Assembly (NCBI GenBank): GCA_029978905.1
Contig: JAPOIM010000003.1
Location: 59,441 to 123,440, forward strand
Source of the DNA: Planctomycetota bacterium
GTDB taxonomy: Bacteria; Planctomycetota; Planctomycetia; Pirellulales; UBA1268
Reading direction: 5' to 3'
Length of the DNA: 64,000 nt
The notes under the pieces: model-generated
Databases searched by the model: none
What the model saw: only the letters and a program-made list of their open reading frames with translations
Told to the model about the DNA's origin: nothing
Position numbers and translations under genes: made by a program
Part shown: positions 27,054 through 38,274 of the stretch, piece by piece
How positions within the stretch are numbered: position 1 is the stretch's first letter
How the letters are laid out: each line of letters begins with the position of its first letter

Positions 27054-29471
27054 TCACGGTTGACGAAACATCGGACTGGCCACAACAGCGTGAACGATTG
27101 ATCGCAGGCCATGGTGGTCGTCGGCAGTGGAATCCGCGATGCGGTCCACTTCCGCACGATCGGCGAAACCGAGTCTTCGACCGATGGCATACGAGAGGAG
27201 GAGCCGCGTGAGGGCACGCGTGAAGGCCGCATCATCATCGACGAGCCATTGCTTGTAGTCGCGGACATTCTCAAAAGATTGGCCATCCGGCGTCTGCCCT
27301 GTCGTATCCACAGCGGGTCCGCGTTGGTAGCGAACATGATGGTTGGGCGATTCGGGGTGGAGCGGCGTGGGGACGTGCTCGCCACCGTTGGCGACGCGAT
27401 ACCAGTCGCGCTGGCCGCCGATCACATCGAAGCATTCCAGGGCAAATCCCGGTGGATCGATCGCCTTGTGGCAGCTCGCGCAGCTGGCGTGGTCGCGGTG
27501 CCGGGCGAGCTGCTCGCGGATGGTGGTGGCCCCACGGATGTCGGGCTCGATTGCGGTGACCGAGGGTGGCGGCGGAGGAGAGGGGGTGCCGTAGAGGTGT
27601 TTGAGAATCCACGCGCCCCGGAGCACGGGAGAGGTCCGGGTGCCATCGGCCGAGACCTTGAGCACGCTCGCCTGGGTCAGCACACCACCGCGCGGGGAGT
27701 CGGCTGGGAGGGGGACGCGCTGCATGGCCAGCCCCTCCACGCCGTCGATGCCGTAAAACTCGGCGAGCGGTCGATTGAGCATCGCAAAGTCGGAATCGAG
27801 AAATGTCTGCACGCTGAGATTCGACTGCATGATCTCGCCGAAAAAGGCACGTGTTTCGTCGAGCATCGACTGCCGCAGGAGCTGGCTGTATTCCGGATAG
27901 AGCTGGTCGTTGGGCACCGTAAAGTCGATGTCACGCAGCCGCAGCCACTGGTCGGTGAAGCTCACGACAAAACGCTGCGACTTCTCATCGTCGAGCATCC
28001 GTTCCACCTGCTGGGTAAGCACCTCGGCGTGATGCAGCGTGTTGCTGGCCGCGAGCGAGAGCAGTTCCTCGTCGGGCAGCGATCGCCAGAGGAAGTAGGA
28101 GAGCCGCGATGCCAGGGCGACGTCATCCACCGTCGCCGTGCGTGGGCGGCCGCTTTCGTGGCCGGGCTCACGCGGTGTCGCCAAAGGTTCTTCCAGAAAG
28201 AGAAACTCCGCCGCACACAGCACGCCTTTGATCGCATGGCGGAGCGCGGCTTCAAACGACTCGCCGGCATCGAGCGAGCGCTTCGCCAGGTCGAGGTAAG
28301 GGCGCGGCGACACGCGGTCGGCAGGTCGGCGAAACGCACGAGGCAGGTGCCGTAGGAGGATCTGTTTGATGTCATCAAGGCTGCCGTGACTTGGGTCGAC
28401 GTCACCCAGGAGGGCTTGCCGGCTTGGCCGCGGCCATGGCTCAAGCGGACCTTCGATCGTGATGTCACCCAGCCAGAGACCTGCGCCTTGGTAGGTGGCG
28501 GTGTCGACGCTCCACCAAGGAAAGCCGTTGTGTAGGCGAAAGGCAAACGTGTCGGACGACTCAACCGCCCGATCGATCAGCTCGATCGTCGTCACCTCGC
28601 CTGGTGGGATCTCAAAGAAACCAGCCGTGTGGCCAGGAATGCGTCCGGTCACTCCCCCCTCCACCTGCATCACCACGGGCTCTTCAGTCTGAATCGCCTT
28701 GGCATGGATCGTGAGCCGGTAGGCCGCGGGACCGCGGACGGCAAAGCCGTACATCGGCAGGCTCTTGGCGCCGCTAAAGAGCACGACGCCATCGTCATCG
28801 ATGCGGTCGGCGGTGTCGCTGGAGCGGAGGTCGCGAATGTTGAGGGTTTCGCGGATCTGTGGAGGTGCCTTCTCAGGGCCAAACACCTCGTCGAGCACGA
28901 GATCCGCAGCCTCCAGGTAGAGCAGCATCTGATCAGGGGAGAGGGACAGCCCCGAGGCAGTCGTGTCAAAGCCCTGCTCGACCGTATCATCCGGCAGCGT
29001 GGTGGAGAGATCGACCTCGATGCCAAACAGGTCACGCACCGTGTGGATGTACTCATCGCGGTTGAGGCGGCGAAGGAGCACCTCGCGGTGTGCGGTCTCG
29101 GCACGGCTGAGTTCGCCGCCGAGCGACTCGAGAAAGCGACGCGTTTCGTCGGCCTCCGGGGCCGTCTCTGAGGCAGGGGGCATCGTGCCTGCCGCCACGC
29201 GATCGTAGAGATCGACCCACCGTCTGTGGACCTCCGCGTCGTCAAGATGGGTGGACAGCGTGGTCAGGTCGAGGCCGCTTTCAGGCGCGTCGCCCGCGTG
29301 GCAGGCGATGCAGTGCTGCTGCAAATAGGCCTGCTGCAGCGGTTCCGCGGCGTCCGCCACCCAGGCAAAAGTCACTGCCACAAGCGTGACACACACGCCG
29401 ATGCGACCATGGTCGCGTCGCCTCGGCGACACCCTGGCCCACTCGTTTCGGCTGGGTTGGCAGTTGCCCAT
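27054..29471 (-). CDS. planctomycete-type DUF1592-family protein with two CxxCH motifs
   Basis: YLQQHCIACHAGDAPESGLDLTTL ... HASCASCHKAIDPPGFALECFDVIGGQRDWYR; LRGAWILKHLYGTPSPPPPPSV. Confidence 0.93.
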   Translation of the reverse strand: MGNCQPSRNEWARVSPRRRDHGRIGVCVTLVAVTFAWVADAAEPLQQAYLQQHCIACHAGDAPESGLDLTTLSTHLDDAEVHRRWVDLYDRVAAGTMPPASETAPEADETRRFLESLGGELSRAETAHREVLLRRLNRDEYIHTVRDLFGIEVDLSTTLPDDTVEQGFDTTASGLSLSPDQMLLYLEAADLVLDEVFGPEKAPPQIRETLNIRDLRSSDTADRIDDDGVVLFSGAKSLPMYGFAVRGPAAYRLTIHAKAIQTEEPVVMQVEGGVTGRIPGHTAGFFEIPPGEVTTIELIDRAVESSDTFAFRLHNGFPWWSVDTATYQGAGLWLGDITIEGPLEPWPRPSRQALLGDVDPSHGSLDDIKQILLRHLPRAFRRPADRVSPRPYLDLAKRSLDAGESFEAALRHAIKGVLCAAEFLFLEEPLATPREPGHESGRPRTATVDDVALASRLSYFLWRSLPDEELLSLAASNTLHHAEVLTQQVERMLDDEKSQRFVVSFTDQWLRLRDIDFTVPNDQLYPEYSQLLRQSMLDETRAFFGEIMQSNLSVQTFLDSDFAMLNRPLAEFYGIDGVEGLAMQRVPLPADSPRGGVLTQASVLKVSADGTRTSPVLRGAWILKHLYGTPSPPPPPSVTAIEPDIRGATTIREQLARHRDHASCASCHKAIDPPGFALECFDVIGGQRDWYRVANGGEHVPTPLHPESPNHHVRYQRGPAVDTTGQTPDGQSFENVRDYKQWLVDDDAAFTRALTRLLLSYAIGRRLGFADRAEVDRIADSTADDHHGLRSIVHAVVASPMFRQP

Positions 29472-29503
29472 TTTGTGTCCAGTCCTGGGGAACGCGATGC
29501 GTG

Positions 29504-29938
29504 TTATGGAGCAACGGCCGTCTCTTGGTAGAGGAGCTCTTTCCATTGGCCGTCTGCCTTCACCCACACGGCAGTCACGAAACTGTGGGGGGCGAGCGGC
29601 GTGCCACGGAAGGTGCCCGCCATTTTCAAGGAATAGCCGACCAGCACGCCATCGTCGCCAACTGGGGTGAAGGTCATCGCTCCGGCGGTGTACTCGTCGA
29701 GTTCAAGGTCGCCCAACGTGGCCACCTGTTCCTCACGCGTTTGTTTACCGGCCCAAGGGGTAATCGCGGTGTGGTTCTCGGTCATCAGCGAGGTGATCGC
29801 GGCCGAGTTGTGTGTGGTAAACGCCTCGTTGAGTTGCCGCAGGGCCGTTTCCACGTCGTGGCTCGGTTCGGCGGCGAGCGCCGGCGTGACGCACACGAAG
29901 AGGGCCATGGCGAGAAGGTGACGCATGAGAGTCTCCAT
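29504..29938 (-). CDS. SnoaL/NTF2-like (SgcJ/EcaC-type) secreted small protein
   Basis: METLMRHLLAMALFVCVTPALAAEPSHDVETALRQLNEAFTTHNSAAITSLMTENHTAITPWAG...FVTAVWVKADGQWKELLYQE. Confidence 0.78.
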   Translation of the reverse strand: METLMRHLLAMALFVCVTPALAAEPSHDVETALRQLNEAFTTHNSAAITSLMTENHTAITPWAGKQTREEQVATLGDLELDEYTAGAMTFTPVGDDGVLVGYSLKMAGTFRGTPLAPHSFVTAVWVKADGQWKELLYQETAVAP

Positions 29939-29988
29939 GTGCGGAGTGATGGATGCGGCCACAGGGGGGCTGCGTTTTTTGGCGTCTG

Positions 29989-31212
29989 TCAGTCGCTCGC
30001 CGGTCGGACGGCGGTCGTGTCGGTGATCGTATCACCAGGATAGAGAATCACCTGCTCACCACCGCGAAGTCCAGCGAGTACCTCCGCTGTGCGTTCCCCA
30101 CGGCGGCCTGTCGTGATCGGCGTCAGTTGGGCCCGACCGTGATTCACGACGAACACGGCCTCCACGCCATCTCGCCGGAAGATAGCGGCCAAGGGGACGA
30201 GAGCGGCGTCGTGCACCTCGTCGACGGTGATCGCCACCTCCACGCGGTAGTCATCTCCCAGGGCAGGGTGGTCTGGTGGCAGTTCGAGTTCGATGATCAC
30301 GTTGACCCGCTGCTCCTCGACTCCGAGAGGTGAGACTTTCGTGAAGCCCCGCGGTTCCACCACCCGGACCTGCCCGCTCAGAGGCTGGCCGCCCCCCCAG
30401 GCGGTGATTTCGCAGTCGTCCCCTGGCTCCACGAGGACGGCATCTTCCGAGATGAGGTCGACGACCACTTCGAGGTCGAGCGGGTCGCCCAGTTCCACGA
30501 TCTCCGCGCCCGCTGTGACGATGCCCTCCCCTTCGCGGATCACTCGCAGCACGCGGCCGTTGATCGGGGCAGACAGGGCAAGATTCCAGGCCGCGGAACC
30601 GATTCGCGGATCTCCCTCTTGCTGTGGCCGTGATCGCACAAGCGCCGCCTGGGCAACCTCCATCAGATGCTCTGCCACATGGACCTGCTCCTGTGCCTCC
30701 TCAAACAACTTGACGGCGGTCTTCCAGGCCCGCTCACGAGCATCGAGTTCCTCGTGGGTGATGGCCTTCTTGGGAAAGAGCTCCTGACCTCGTTTGAGGT
30801 CTGCGAGTGAATACTCGACCTGGATCTCCGCGCGCTCGAGGGCGCGATCCGCCAGGTTGCCGATCGCCCTTGCGGTTTCCACCCGCGCGAGTGCGTCGGC
30901 CTCGGCCCGCGGATCGAGGAGGGCTGGGTCGGGTGGATCGATCACCGTGATCACAGTGGTGCCGGCCACCACCTCATCGCCAGGATGGACTTCCACCCGT
31001 GTCATCTGCCCACCCAAGGGAGCGCGGACCACATACCGTTCGCGGATCCGCGTGACACCGTCGTCGGCGACGCGGACGGCCAAGCGACCACGGCCCACCT
31101 CTTGCAGATCCACGACGAAGGGCCGCGGCCTCAGGCCCCAGGCAATCGCCGCGGACACAGCGACCAGGACGGCGGCAGCAAACAGGCCGGTAGGAAGGCG
31201 ATGGCGCTGCAT
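29989..31212 (-). CDS. HlyD-family periplasmic adaptor subunit
   Basis: MQRHRLPTGLFAAAVLVAVSAAIAWG; VVRAPLGGQMTRVEVHPGDEVVAGTTVITVIDP; APINGRVLRVIREGEGIVTAG. Confidence 0.9.
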   Translation of the reverse strand: MQRHRLPTGLFAAAVLVAVSAAIAWGLRPRPFVVDLQEVGRGRLAVRVADDGVTRIRERYVVRAPLGGQMTRVEVHPGDEVVAGTTVITVIDPPDPALLDPRAEADALARVETARAIGNLADRALERAEIQVEYSLADLKRGQELFPKKAITHEELDARERAWKTAVKLFEEAQEQVHVAEHLMEVAQAALVRSRPQQEGDPRIGSAAWNLALSAPINGRVLRVIREGEGIVTAGAEIVELGDPLDLEVVVDLISEDAVLVEPGDDCEITAWGGGQPLSGQVRVVEPRGFTKVSPLGVEEQRVNVIIELELPPDHPALGDDYRVEVAITVDEVHDAALVPLAAIFRRDGVEAVFVVNHGRAQLTPITTGRRGERTAEVLAGLRGGEQVILYPGDTITDTTAVRPASD

Positions 31213-31213
31213 A

Positions 31214-33598
31214 TCAATCCCGCACCTTGAGAACCGCGACCAGGTCGAGTCGGTCGAGCAGCCGACGCACAATCCCTGCGGTGACGAGTGCCGCAGCGAA
31301 GACCGTCGCCGCCGAAATGGCGTATGTCCGCGGGAGGACGATCGCCGGCACGCGAAACAGATCTGTATCGTAGCCCCAGGTGGTGATGTGCACGAATCCG
31401 AGCCCGAGAACGAGCCCCAGGGGCACGGCAGCCAAAGTCAGGAGTGCCTGTTCGCCAATCAGGATCGCCGCGACCTCACGCCGCGTGTAGCCGAGCACCC
31501 GCAGGCTTGCCAGGTCGCGGGACCGTTCGATCACGCTTTGCCGTGCCGTGGTCGCCACCACACCGCAGGCGATGGCAATCGCAAACAGTGTGTTGACAGA
31601 CCGCATGCGGAGCAGGGTTTGGGCAATCGTCTCGCGAAACGTGTCGAGCTGTCGTTGCCGAGAGACAAAGCCGGCTACACGCGGACTGTCGGCGAGGCGG
31701 GTGTCGATGGAGGTGGCCGCGTCGTCTTCGATCGCAAGAAAGGCTCCCGAGAAGCGAGGGCCTTCGTTGAGGAGTTGCTGCAGGGAGTCACCAGGTAGCC
31801 AGGCGGAAGTGCCGACCATGTCGTCGACGAGTCCGGCAATCACCAGCTGCGTGCGTGGGCGTCGCCCTTCCAGCAGGTCGACGTCAATCGCATCACCGAG
31901 TTTCGCCCCCAGCAGTTCGGCGAGTCGCCGGCTCATGATCAGACCGTCGCCGCGCGGTTGGTGGACCTGGCCGTGGATGTCGAGGATGCGAAACAGGTGG
32001 GTGTCGGCTGCGGTGGCCATCAGTTCCTGCCGCCGTTCCCGCTGGCCGAATCGCAGCGTTGCGGCCGCAACACGAAATGGTTCCACAGCCTGCACACCGG
32101 GTAGCCTCGCGAGTTCGGCGACGGCGTCACGGCCGACCGGCTCAACGAATGCCACCGATCGGTCGAAGCGTTGAACCTGCGTGAACTGAAACTCCGCGAG
32201 CGACTCAATCGCATCCCCCACAAACATCCCCAGCACCATCACCGCCGCCCCGAGCGCGAGACCAAGAATCGAGAGCCCGCTGGCCATCGGGCGGCGTTCC
32301 AGGTGCCGCAGCATCATCCGCGTGGTTGGTGCCAAGAGCGGTCCCACGCCGAGCCGCTCCACGAGCGACACGCGGTACACCGCCGGTGGCTCGGGTTGCA
32401 TCGCGGCTGCGGGGCGGATGCGGACGGCTCGGCCCACTGCCTGGGCCACACCCCCGATGGCCGCGGCCGACGCGATGGCCACGGACCAGCCGACGGCCTG
32501 GGCATCGAGGTGAAAGGTCAGCTGGGGGAAACGAAAGAAGCGGGTGTACATCTGGGCCAGGTTCACTCCGAGCCACCAGCCCAGCGGCACACCCATTACC
32601 GCACCCCAGAGAAGCACCACGATCGCCAGCTTCACATAGTGGCTGCCGATCTCGAGGGGCGTGTAGCCAAAAGCCGCGAGCGTGGCGATCTGTTCCTGTT
32701 GCGTGCCGATGAGTCTGGAAACCACCAGGTGCATCAGGATCGCGGTGACGGCCAGAAACACGAGCGGGGCCACGCGACTCATGTTCCGCAGTTCGCGAAG
32801 CTCGTTGGTCAGGTAGCGGTGTGAGGTCTGAAACTCACGACCAAAGCAGCCCAGGCCGCCGTACCGCGTGAGCTGGTGGTCGACGGCATGGCAGACCTCA
32901 CGCAGCGACGTTCCGGGACTGACCGCCGCCACCACATCATTGAAGGCATCGCTCATGTCAAACGCCGCCGCGAGCCCGCGCCTCCCCATCCAGAAGACTC
33001 CAAACGAACGGTCGTCAGGAAACGGTCCGCTCGGTCCGATCGTGTAGACATACTCTGGCGAGGTGGCGATCCCCACGAGATCGAGTCGGGAGCGACGTCC
33101 GTTAAGAATCGCAAACAGGTGGTCGCCCGGGGCGAGGCCGTGGGCCTCCGCAAACCCCGCGCCGACCACCGTCTCGGAAGAGCGTCCCGGTTCAGGGAGG
33201 CGGCCTTGGAGCAGATGCAACTGGTTGAGTTGGGCTGCGCGGTCAGCAACATCGGAGTCAGGGAGCGAGATCAGACGACCGATGGCAGGGAGACGCTGCC
33301 CATCGGGGGCGCGGAGGTCGAGCGTTACGTCGTGGACCACGCGTGATTCAAGACGGGAGATGCCCTCGAGTGCCGCGAGCCGGCGAGCGACACTTTCGGG
33401 TGCCCGCTCGAGGTGCACAAACAGGTCCGCGAAGTGTGCCTGCTTGGCATACTCGCGCTGTGTGGCATCGAGGGAGCGGAGCATGCTCCACGACATCACG
33501 AGCACCGCCACGCCGCAGGCCATCACCACCGCCACGGCGGCGAGCTGCGGAGCAAGCCGCAGGCAATCACGCAGCAGTTTTCGGTCGAGGATCGACAT
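31214..33598 (-). CDS. ABC transporter permease with two FtsX-like domains
   Basis: 794 aa with two clusters of TM segments; SLRVLGYTRREVAAILIGEQALLTLAAVPLGLVLG; LAAFGYTPLEIGSHYVKLAIVVLLWGAVMGVPLGWWLG. Confidence 0.9.
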   Translation of the reverse strand: MSILDRKLLRDCLRLAPQLAAVAVVMACGVAVLVMSWSMLRSLDATQREYAKQAHFADLFVHLERAPESVARRLAALEGISRLESRVVHDVTLDLRAPDGQRLPAIGRLISLPDSDVADRAAQLNQLHLLQGRLPEPGRSSETVVGAGFAEAHGLAPGDHLFAILNGRRSRLDLVGIATSPEYVYTIGPSGPFPDDRSFGVFWMGRRGLAAAFDMSDAFNDVVAAVSPGTSLREVCHAVDHQLTRYGGLGCFGREFQTSHRYLTNELRELRNMSRVAPLVFLAVTAILMHLVVSRLIGTQQEQIATLAAFGYTPLEIGSHYVKLAIVVLLWGAVMGVPLGWWLGVNLAQMYTRFFRFPQLTFHLDAQAVGWSVAIASAAAIGGVAQAVGRAVRIRPAAAMQPEPPAVYRVSLVERLGVGPLLAPTTRMMLRHLERRPMASGLSILGLALGAAVMVLGMFVGDAIESLAEFQFTQVQRFDRSVAFVEPVGRDAVAELARLPGVQAVEPFRVAAATLRFGQRERRQELMATAADTHLFRILDIHGQVHQPRGDGLIMSRRLAELLGAKLGDAIDVDLLEGRRPRTQLVIAGLVDDMVGTSAWLPGDSLQQLLNEGPRFSGAFLAIEDDAATSIDTRLADSPRVAGFVSRQRQLDTFRETIAQTLLRMRSVNTLFAIAIACGVVATTARQSVIERSRDLASLRVLGYTRREVAAILIGEQALLTLAAVPLGLVLGLGFVHITTWGYDTDLFRVPAIVLPRTYAISAATVFAAALVTAGIVRRLLDRLDLVAVLKVRD

Positions 33599-33604
33599 CC
33601 AGGC

Positions 33605-34330
33605 TCACCAGTGAAGCGACCGCGGGTTGCACCGTGTTTCGTTGACCTCCGCACTCACAATCTGACCGTTGGACATCATCAGCACGCGATCGGCCATGGC
33701 CGCGATCCCGGCGTTGTGGGTGATCAGGATGGTGGTGGAGCCGAGTTCCGCGCTGACGTGGGCGAGGGCCTCAAGCACCACGATGCCCGTCTTTGCATCG
33801 AGGGCACCGGTTGGCTCATCACACAAGAGCACTTCGGGGCGTTTCACGATCGCGCGGGCCACGGCCACCCGCTGCTGTTCACCGCCAGAGAGTTGCGAGG
33901 GGAAGTGGTCACCTCGATCTGCGAGGCCCACCAACGCGAGGGCCTCGGCAGGTTCCATCGCATCGTGGGCAATGTCGGCGACCACCGCCACGTTCTCCGC
34001 GGCCGTCAGCGCCGGCAGCAGGTTGTAAAACTGAAACACGAAGCCGACATGGTCGCGGCGGTACGCCGTTCGCGTGGCATCGTCGATGACAGTCAGGTCG
34101 TGGTCTTGAAATCTGAGGCTGCCTGCGGTTGGAACATCGAGGGCGCCGAGCAGGTTGAGCAACGTCGACTTCCCGCTGCCTGACGGGCCAAGGATCACCA
34201 CAAACTCGCCTCGGGCGAGATCGAGATCGACCCCCTTGAGTGCCTGCACCTCCACCTCGCCCATGCGGTAGGTGCGGGTCAGACCTCGGGCGACAAAGGC
34301 GGGTATCGGCGCGGCGGCGGGCGTAGACAC
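33605..34330 (-). CDS. ABC transporter ATP-binding protein (LolD/MacB class)
   Basis: [30 protein letters not shown] (Walker A), [33 protein letters not shown] (signature + Walker B). Confidence 0.96.
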   Translation of the reverse strand: MSTPAAAPIPAFVARGLTRTYRMGEVEVQALKGVDLDLARGEFVVILGPSGSGKSTLLNLLGALDVPTAGSLRFQDHDLTVIDDATRTAYRRDHVGFVFQFYNLLPALTAAENVAVVADIAHDAMEPAEALALVGLADRGDHFPSQLSGGEQQRVAVARAIVKRPEVLLCDEPTGALDAKTGIVVLEALAHVSAELGSTTILITHNAGIAAMADRVLMMSNGQIVSAEVNETRCNPRSLHW

Positions 34331-34510
34331 GGCGAGAGCCTCCCTGCCAACCAGTTTACTCGCGGTGATGTCAGCACCGCGGGAGGTGAAGGCAGCACTG
34401 CCTTACACGCGTGTGGGCGTTGCCACGCGCAAGAAAAAACGCCGGGCACCATCGTGCTCGGCGTCTTGTGCGGTTCAGAGGAAGCGATCGAATGCTTTCT
34501 CAGGAAAGGC

Positions 34511-34581
34511 TCCCCGAGTAGGACTCGAACCTACAACCTAGCGGTTAACAGCCGCTCGCTCTACCATTGAGCTATCGGGGA
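34511..34581 (-). tRNA. tRNA-Asn (anticodon GTT)
   Basis: Reverse complement TCCCCGATAGCTCAATGGTAGAGCGAGCGGCTGTTAACCGCTAGGTTGTAGGTTCGAGTCCTACTCGGGGA folds as a cloverleaf; anticodon loop CTGTTAA; T-loop GTTCGAGTC; no encoded CCA. Confidence 0.95.
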
Positions 34582-34672
34582 ATGTGAGGCCCTACTCTAC
34601 CGTCAGGAAGAGGACCACGCTAGCCGGGAATGACAGGCATCGGCTGGGGAGAGCGGCCCGCGTGAGCGAGGT

Positions 34673-35125
34673 TTATGCGTCCTCATCGCCGGGCGTGGGT
34701 GCCGGGGCATCGAGGTCTTTCTCCAGCAGCACCGAGTTGCCGCGATCGTTGTATTCGATGGTGGTCATGAAACTCCGCATCAGGAGCAGTCCACGGCCGC
34801 CGGGCATGTCGAGCCGGTCTTCACGGGTGCAGTCGGGCACCGTGTCTGGCTTGAAGCCCGGGCCCTCGTCGGTGACCCGGATACGGACATGTCGCGGCGA
34901 CACTTCGCAGGCGACGAGCACCTTTTTCTCCGGGTCGAGTTGGTTGCCATGCAGGATCGCGTTGACGATCGCTTCTTCGGCCGCCAGATGCACGCCAAAG
35001 ATGTCGGACTGTTCCCAGCCAAAACTCCCGAGCTTGGAAAGCAGTTCATCGAGCACGACACGGCTCGCACCCCTCTCGCTAGGGAGTGTGTAATCGTGCT
35101 GCCAGCTCTGGTGTTCGTGACTCAT
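34673..35125 (-). CDS. HATPase_c anti-sigma factor / serine kinase (RsbW-like)
   Basis: LAAEEAIVNAILHGNQLDPEKKVLVACEVSPRHVRIRVTDEGPGFKPDTVPD...GGRGLLLMRSFMTTIEY. Confidence 0.9.
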   Translation of the reverse strand: MSHEHQSWQHDYTLPSERGASRVVLDELLSKLGSFGWEQSDIFGVHLAAEEAIVNAILHGNQLDPEKKVLVACEVSPRHVRIRVTDEGPGFKPDTVPDCTREDRLDMPGGRGLLLMRSFMTTIEYNDRGNSVLLEKDLDAPAPTPGDEDA

Positions 35126-35165
35126 CTCGTTGGGTCCCCGCTCCTCCGCCAGGCGACACAGGGGG

Positions 35166-35519
35166 CTAAAACGCCGCCAGTGCGTCTGCCTCATCGTCAC
35201 GGATGTCGAATACCCGGTTGAGTTTTGTGACCTGGAAAACTTCCAGAATCTCGGGGCAGATGTTGCTGAGTTTGAGCCGGCCCTTCTTTCCCTTCACCTT
35301 CCGGTCGAGGGTGATCAGCTTGCCGAGAGCCGCGCTGCCGAGAAACTCAACGCCGTCAAAGTTGAGAAGAATCGACTTGCGATTGTCGAGATCGACGAGG
35401 CCGAAGAGTTCGGTACCAAACTCCTCGATCATCGATTCATCTAGGATCTTTTTGTCCTGGAAACGCACGAGGGTGACGTCGCCCGTCTTGGAGACATCAA
35501 TTCGGCGGTACTGCGACAT
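35166..35519 (-). CDS. STAS-domain anti-sigma factor antagonist
   Basis: VTLVRFQDKKILDESMIEEFGTELFGLVDLDNRKSILLNFDGVEFLGSAALGKLITLDRKVKGKKGRLKLSNICPEILEVFQVTKLNRVFDI. Confidence 0.93.
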   Translation of the reverse strand: MSQYRRIDVSKTGDVTLVRFQDKKILDESMIEEFGTELFGLVDLDNRKSILLNFDGVEFLGSAALGKLITLDRKVKGKKGRLKLSNICPEILEVFQVTKLNRVFDIRDDEADALAAF

Positions 35520-36034
35520 CGTGGCTTCTCTTCTGCTGACAACACCGGAATTCGACGCCGCCGCGGCCCCCCAAGCGTCGGTCGACAACCTGCGCAAGAT
35601 CCGCCGGTCGCCATCGAACAGTGAGTAAGGTACCGCGTGGTCCCAGGGATTGCCACGCGGAACCGCCTTGCCGGGGCATTTCCTTGCACAGCCGGCTGCC
35701 GCACTCCGCGGAAATGCCATTTCTGCTGCCAGTTTGGCAGCGACGGTCAACGGCCGACGGAAAAAGGAGTGGTTTTGTGCGAGAAAACAGTTGGTTGCTG
35801 CTTTAGGCGCGCCACTTGCAGTATCAGACCGCGTCCAGGCTGGAGGTGCCGGCCTGGCACCCCCGTTGGTTGTGGCGAAACGGCTGTCGGGGCGAAGGGA
35901 TGTCGGCATCGCGCGTCGTTTTTGGGCCTGGCCCGAACGGCACGCGGTGACGCGAGTGGCCATGGATCTGGCTTGAGCCAACGTTTTCGATCGTTTCGAG
36001 CCCCTCACGAGAGAGAAGAAGAGGACCATCGAGC

Positions 36035-36364
36035 ATGTCAGCAACCGCTAAAAAGCCTGCCAAGACGGCGGCGGCCGCCAAACTGATCCCCTTGGGTGAC
36101 CGCGTGGTCGTGGAGCGGGAGGCGAGCGAGCAGAAGACCTCCGGCGGCATCCTGCTGCCTGATTCGGCCAAGGACAAGCCGGCCCGTGGCACCGTGGTGA
36201 GCGTCGGTGAAGGCAAGTTGGACGACAAGGGCGTGCGGCACGCACTGCAAGTCAAGCCAGGCGATCGCGTCGTGTTCACGAGCTACGCCGGCGAGCCCTT
36301 CAAGATCGGCGACGAAGAACTGCTGCTGATGCGTGAAGACGACATCCTCGCCGTTCTTGGCTAG
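36035..36364 (+). CDS. groES: co-chaperonin GroES
   Basis: LIPLGDRVVVEREASEQKTSGGILLPDSAKDKPARGTVVSVGEGK...VKPGDRVVFTSYAGEPFKIGDEELLLMREDDILAVL. Confidence 0.97.
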   Translation: MSATAKKPAKTAAAAKLIPLGDRVVVEREASEQKTSGGILLPDSAKDKPARGTVVSVGEGKLDDKGVRHALQVKPGDRVVFTSYAGEPFKIGDEELLLMREDDILAVLG

Positions 36365-36416
36365 GTCGACCCCCTTCCCAAACCATTCAACCAACAGACC
36401 AAAACAGGAGAGATGA

Positions 36417-38045
<1,629 letters not shown>

Positions 38046-38090
38046 TGCCGGCAACGGGATCAGTCAGCAGGATTCACCTGTGAAACACGA

Positions 38091-38124
38091 ACCGGGGCGG
38101 CCGCAAGGCTGCCCCGGTTTTTTT
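38091..38124 (+). terminator. Rho-independent terminator downstream of groEL
   Basis: accggggcggccgcaaggctgccccggttttttt: 8-bp stem ACCGGGGC/GCCCCGGT, G-A mismatch, GCC/GGC extension, GCAA loop, 7-T tail. Confidence 0.88.
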
Positions 38125-38274
38125 GTTGGAAGCTCTTGGCGAGAGCCAATACTTTTTTCCGTCAGGCCCCGTGCCACGTCCTTTCTCCGGAGCGACTTGA
38201 GTGTCGCCAGTCGCCACTGCATGCTGATGGCGCTTTTGGGGGAAAGGTTTCTCGGTTCTGCAAGGGGACAAACC

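Noticed and set aside
35520-36034. CIRCE/HrcA operator upstream of groES
   Set aside because: No TTAGCACTC-N9-GAGTGCTAA inverted repeat found by eye.
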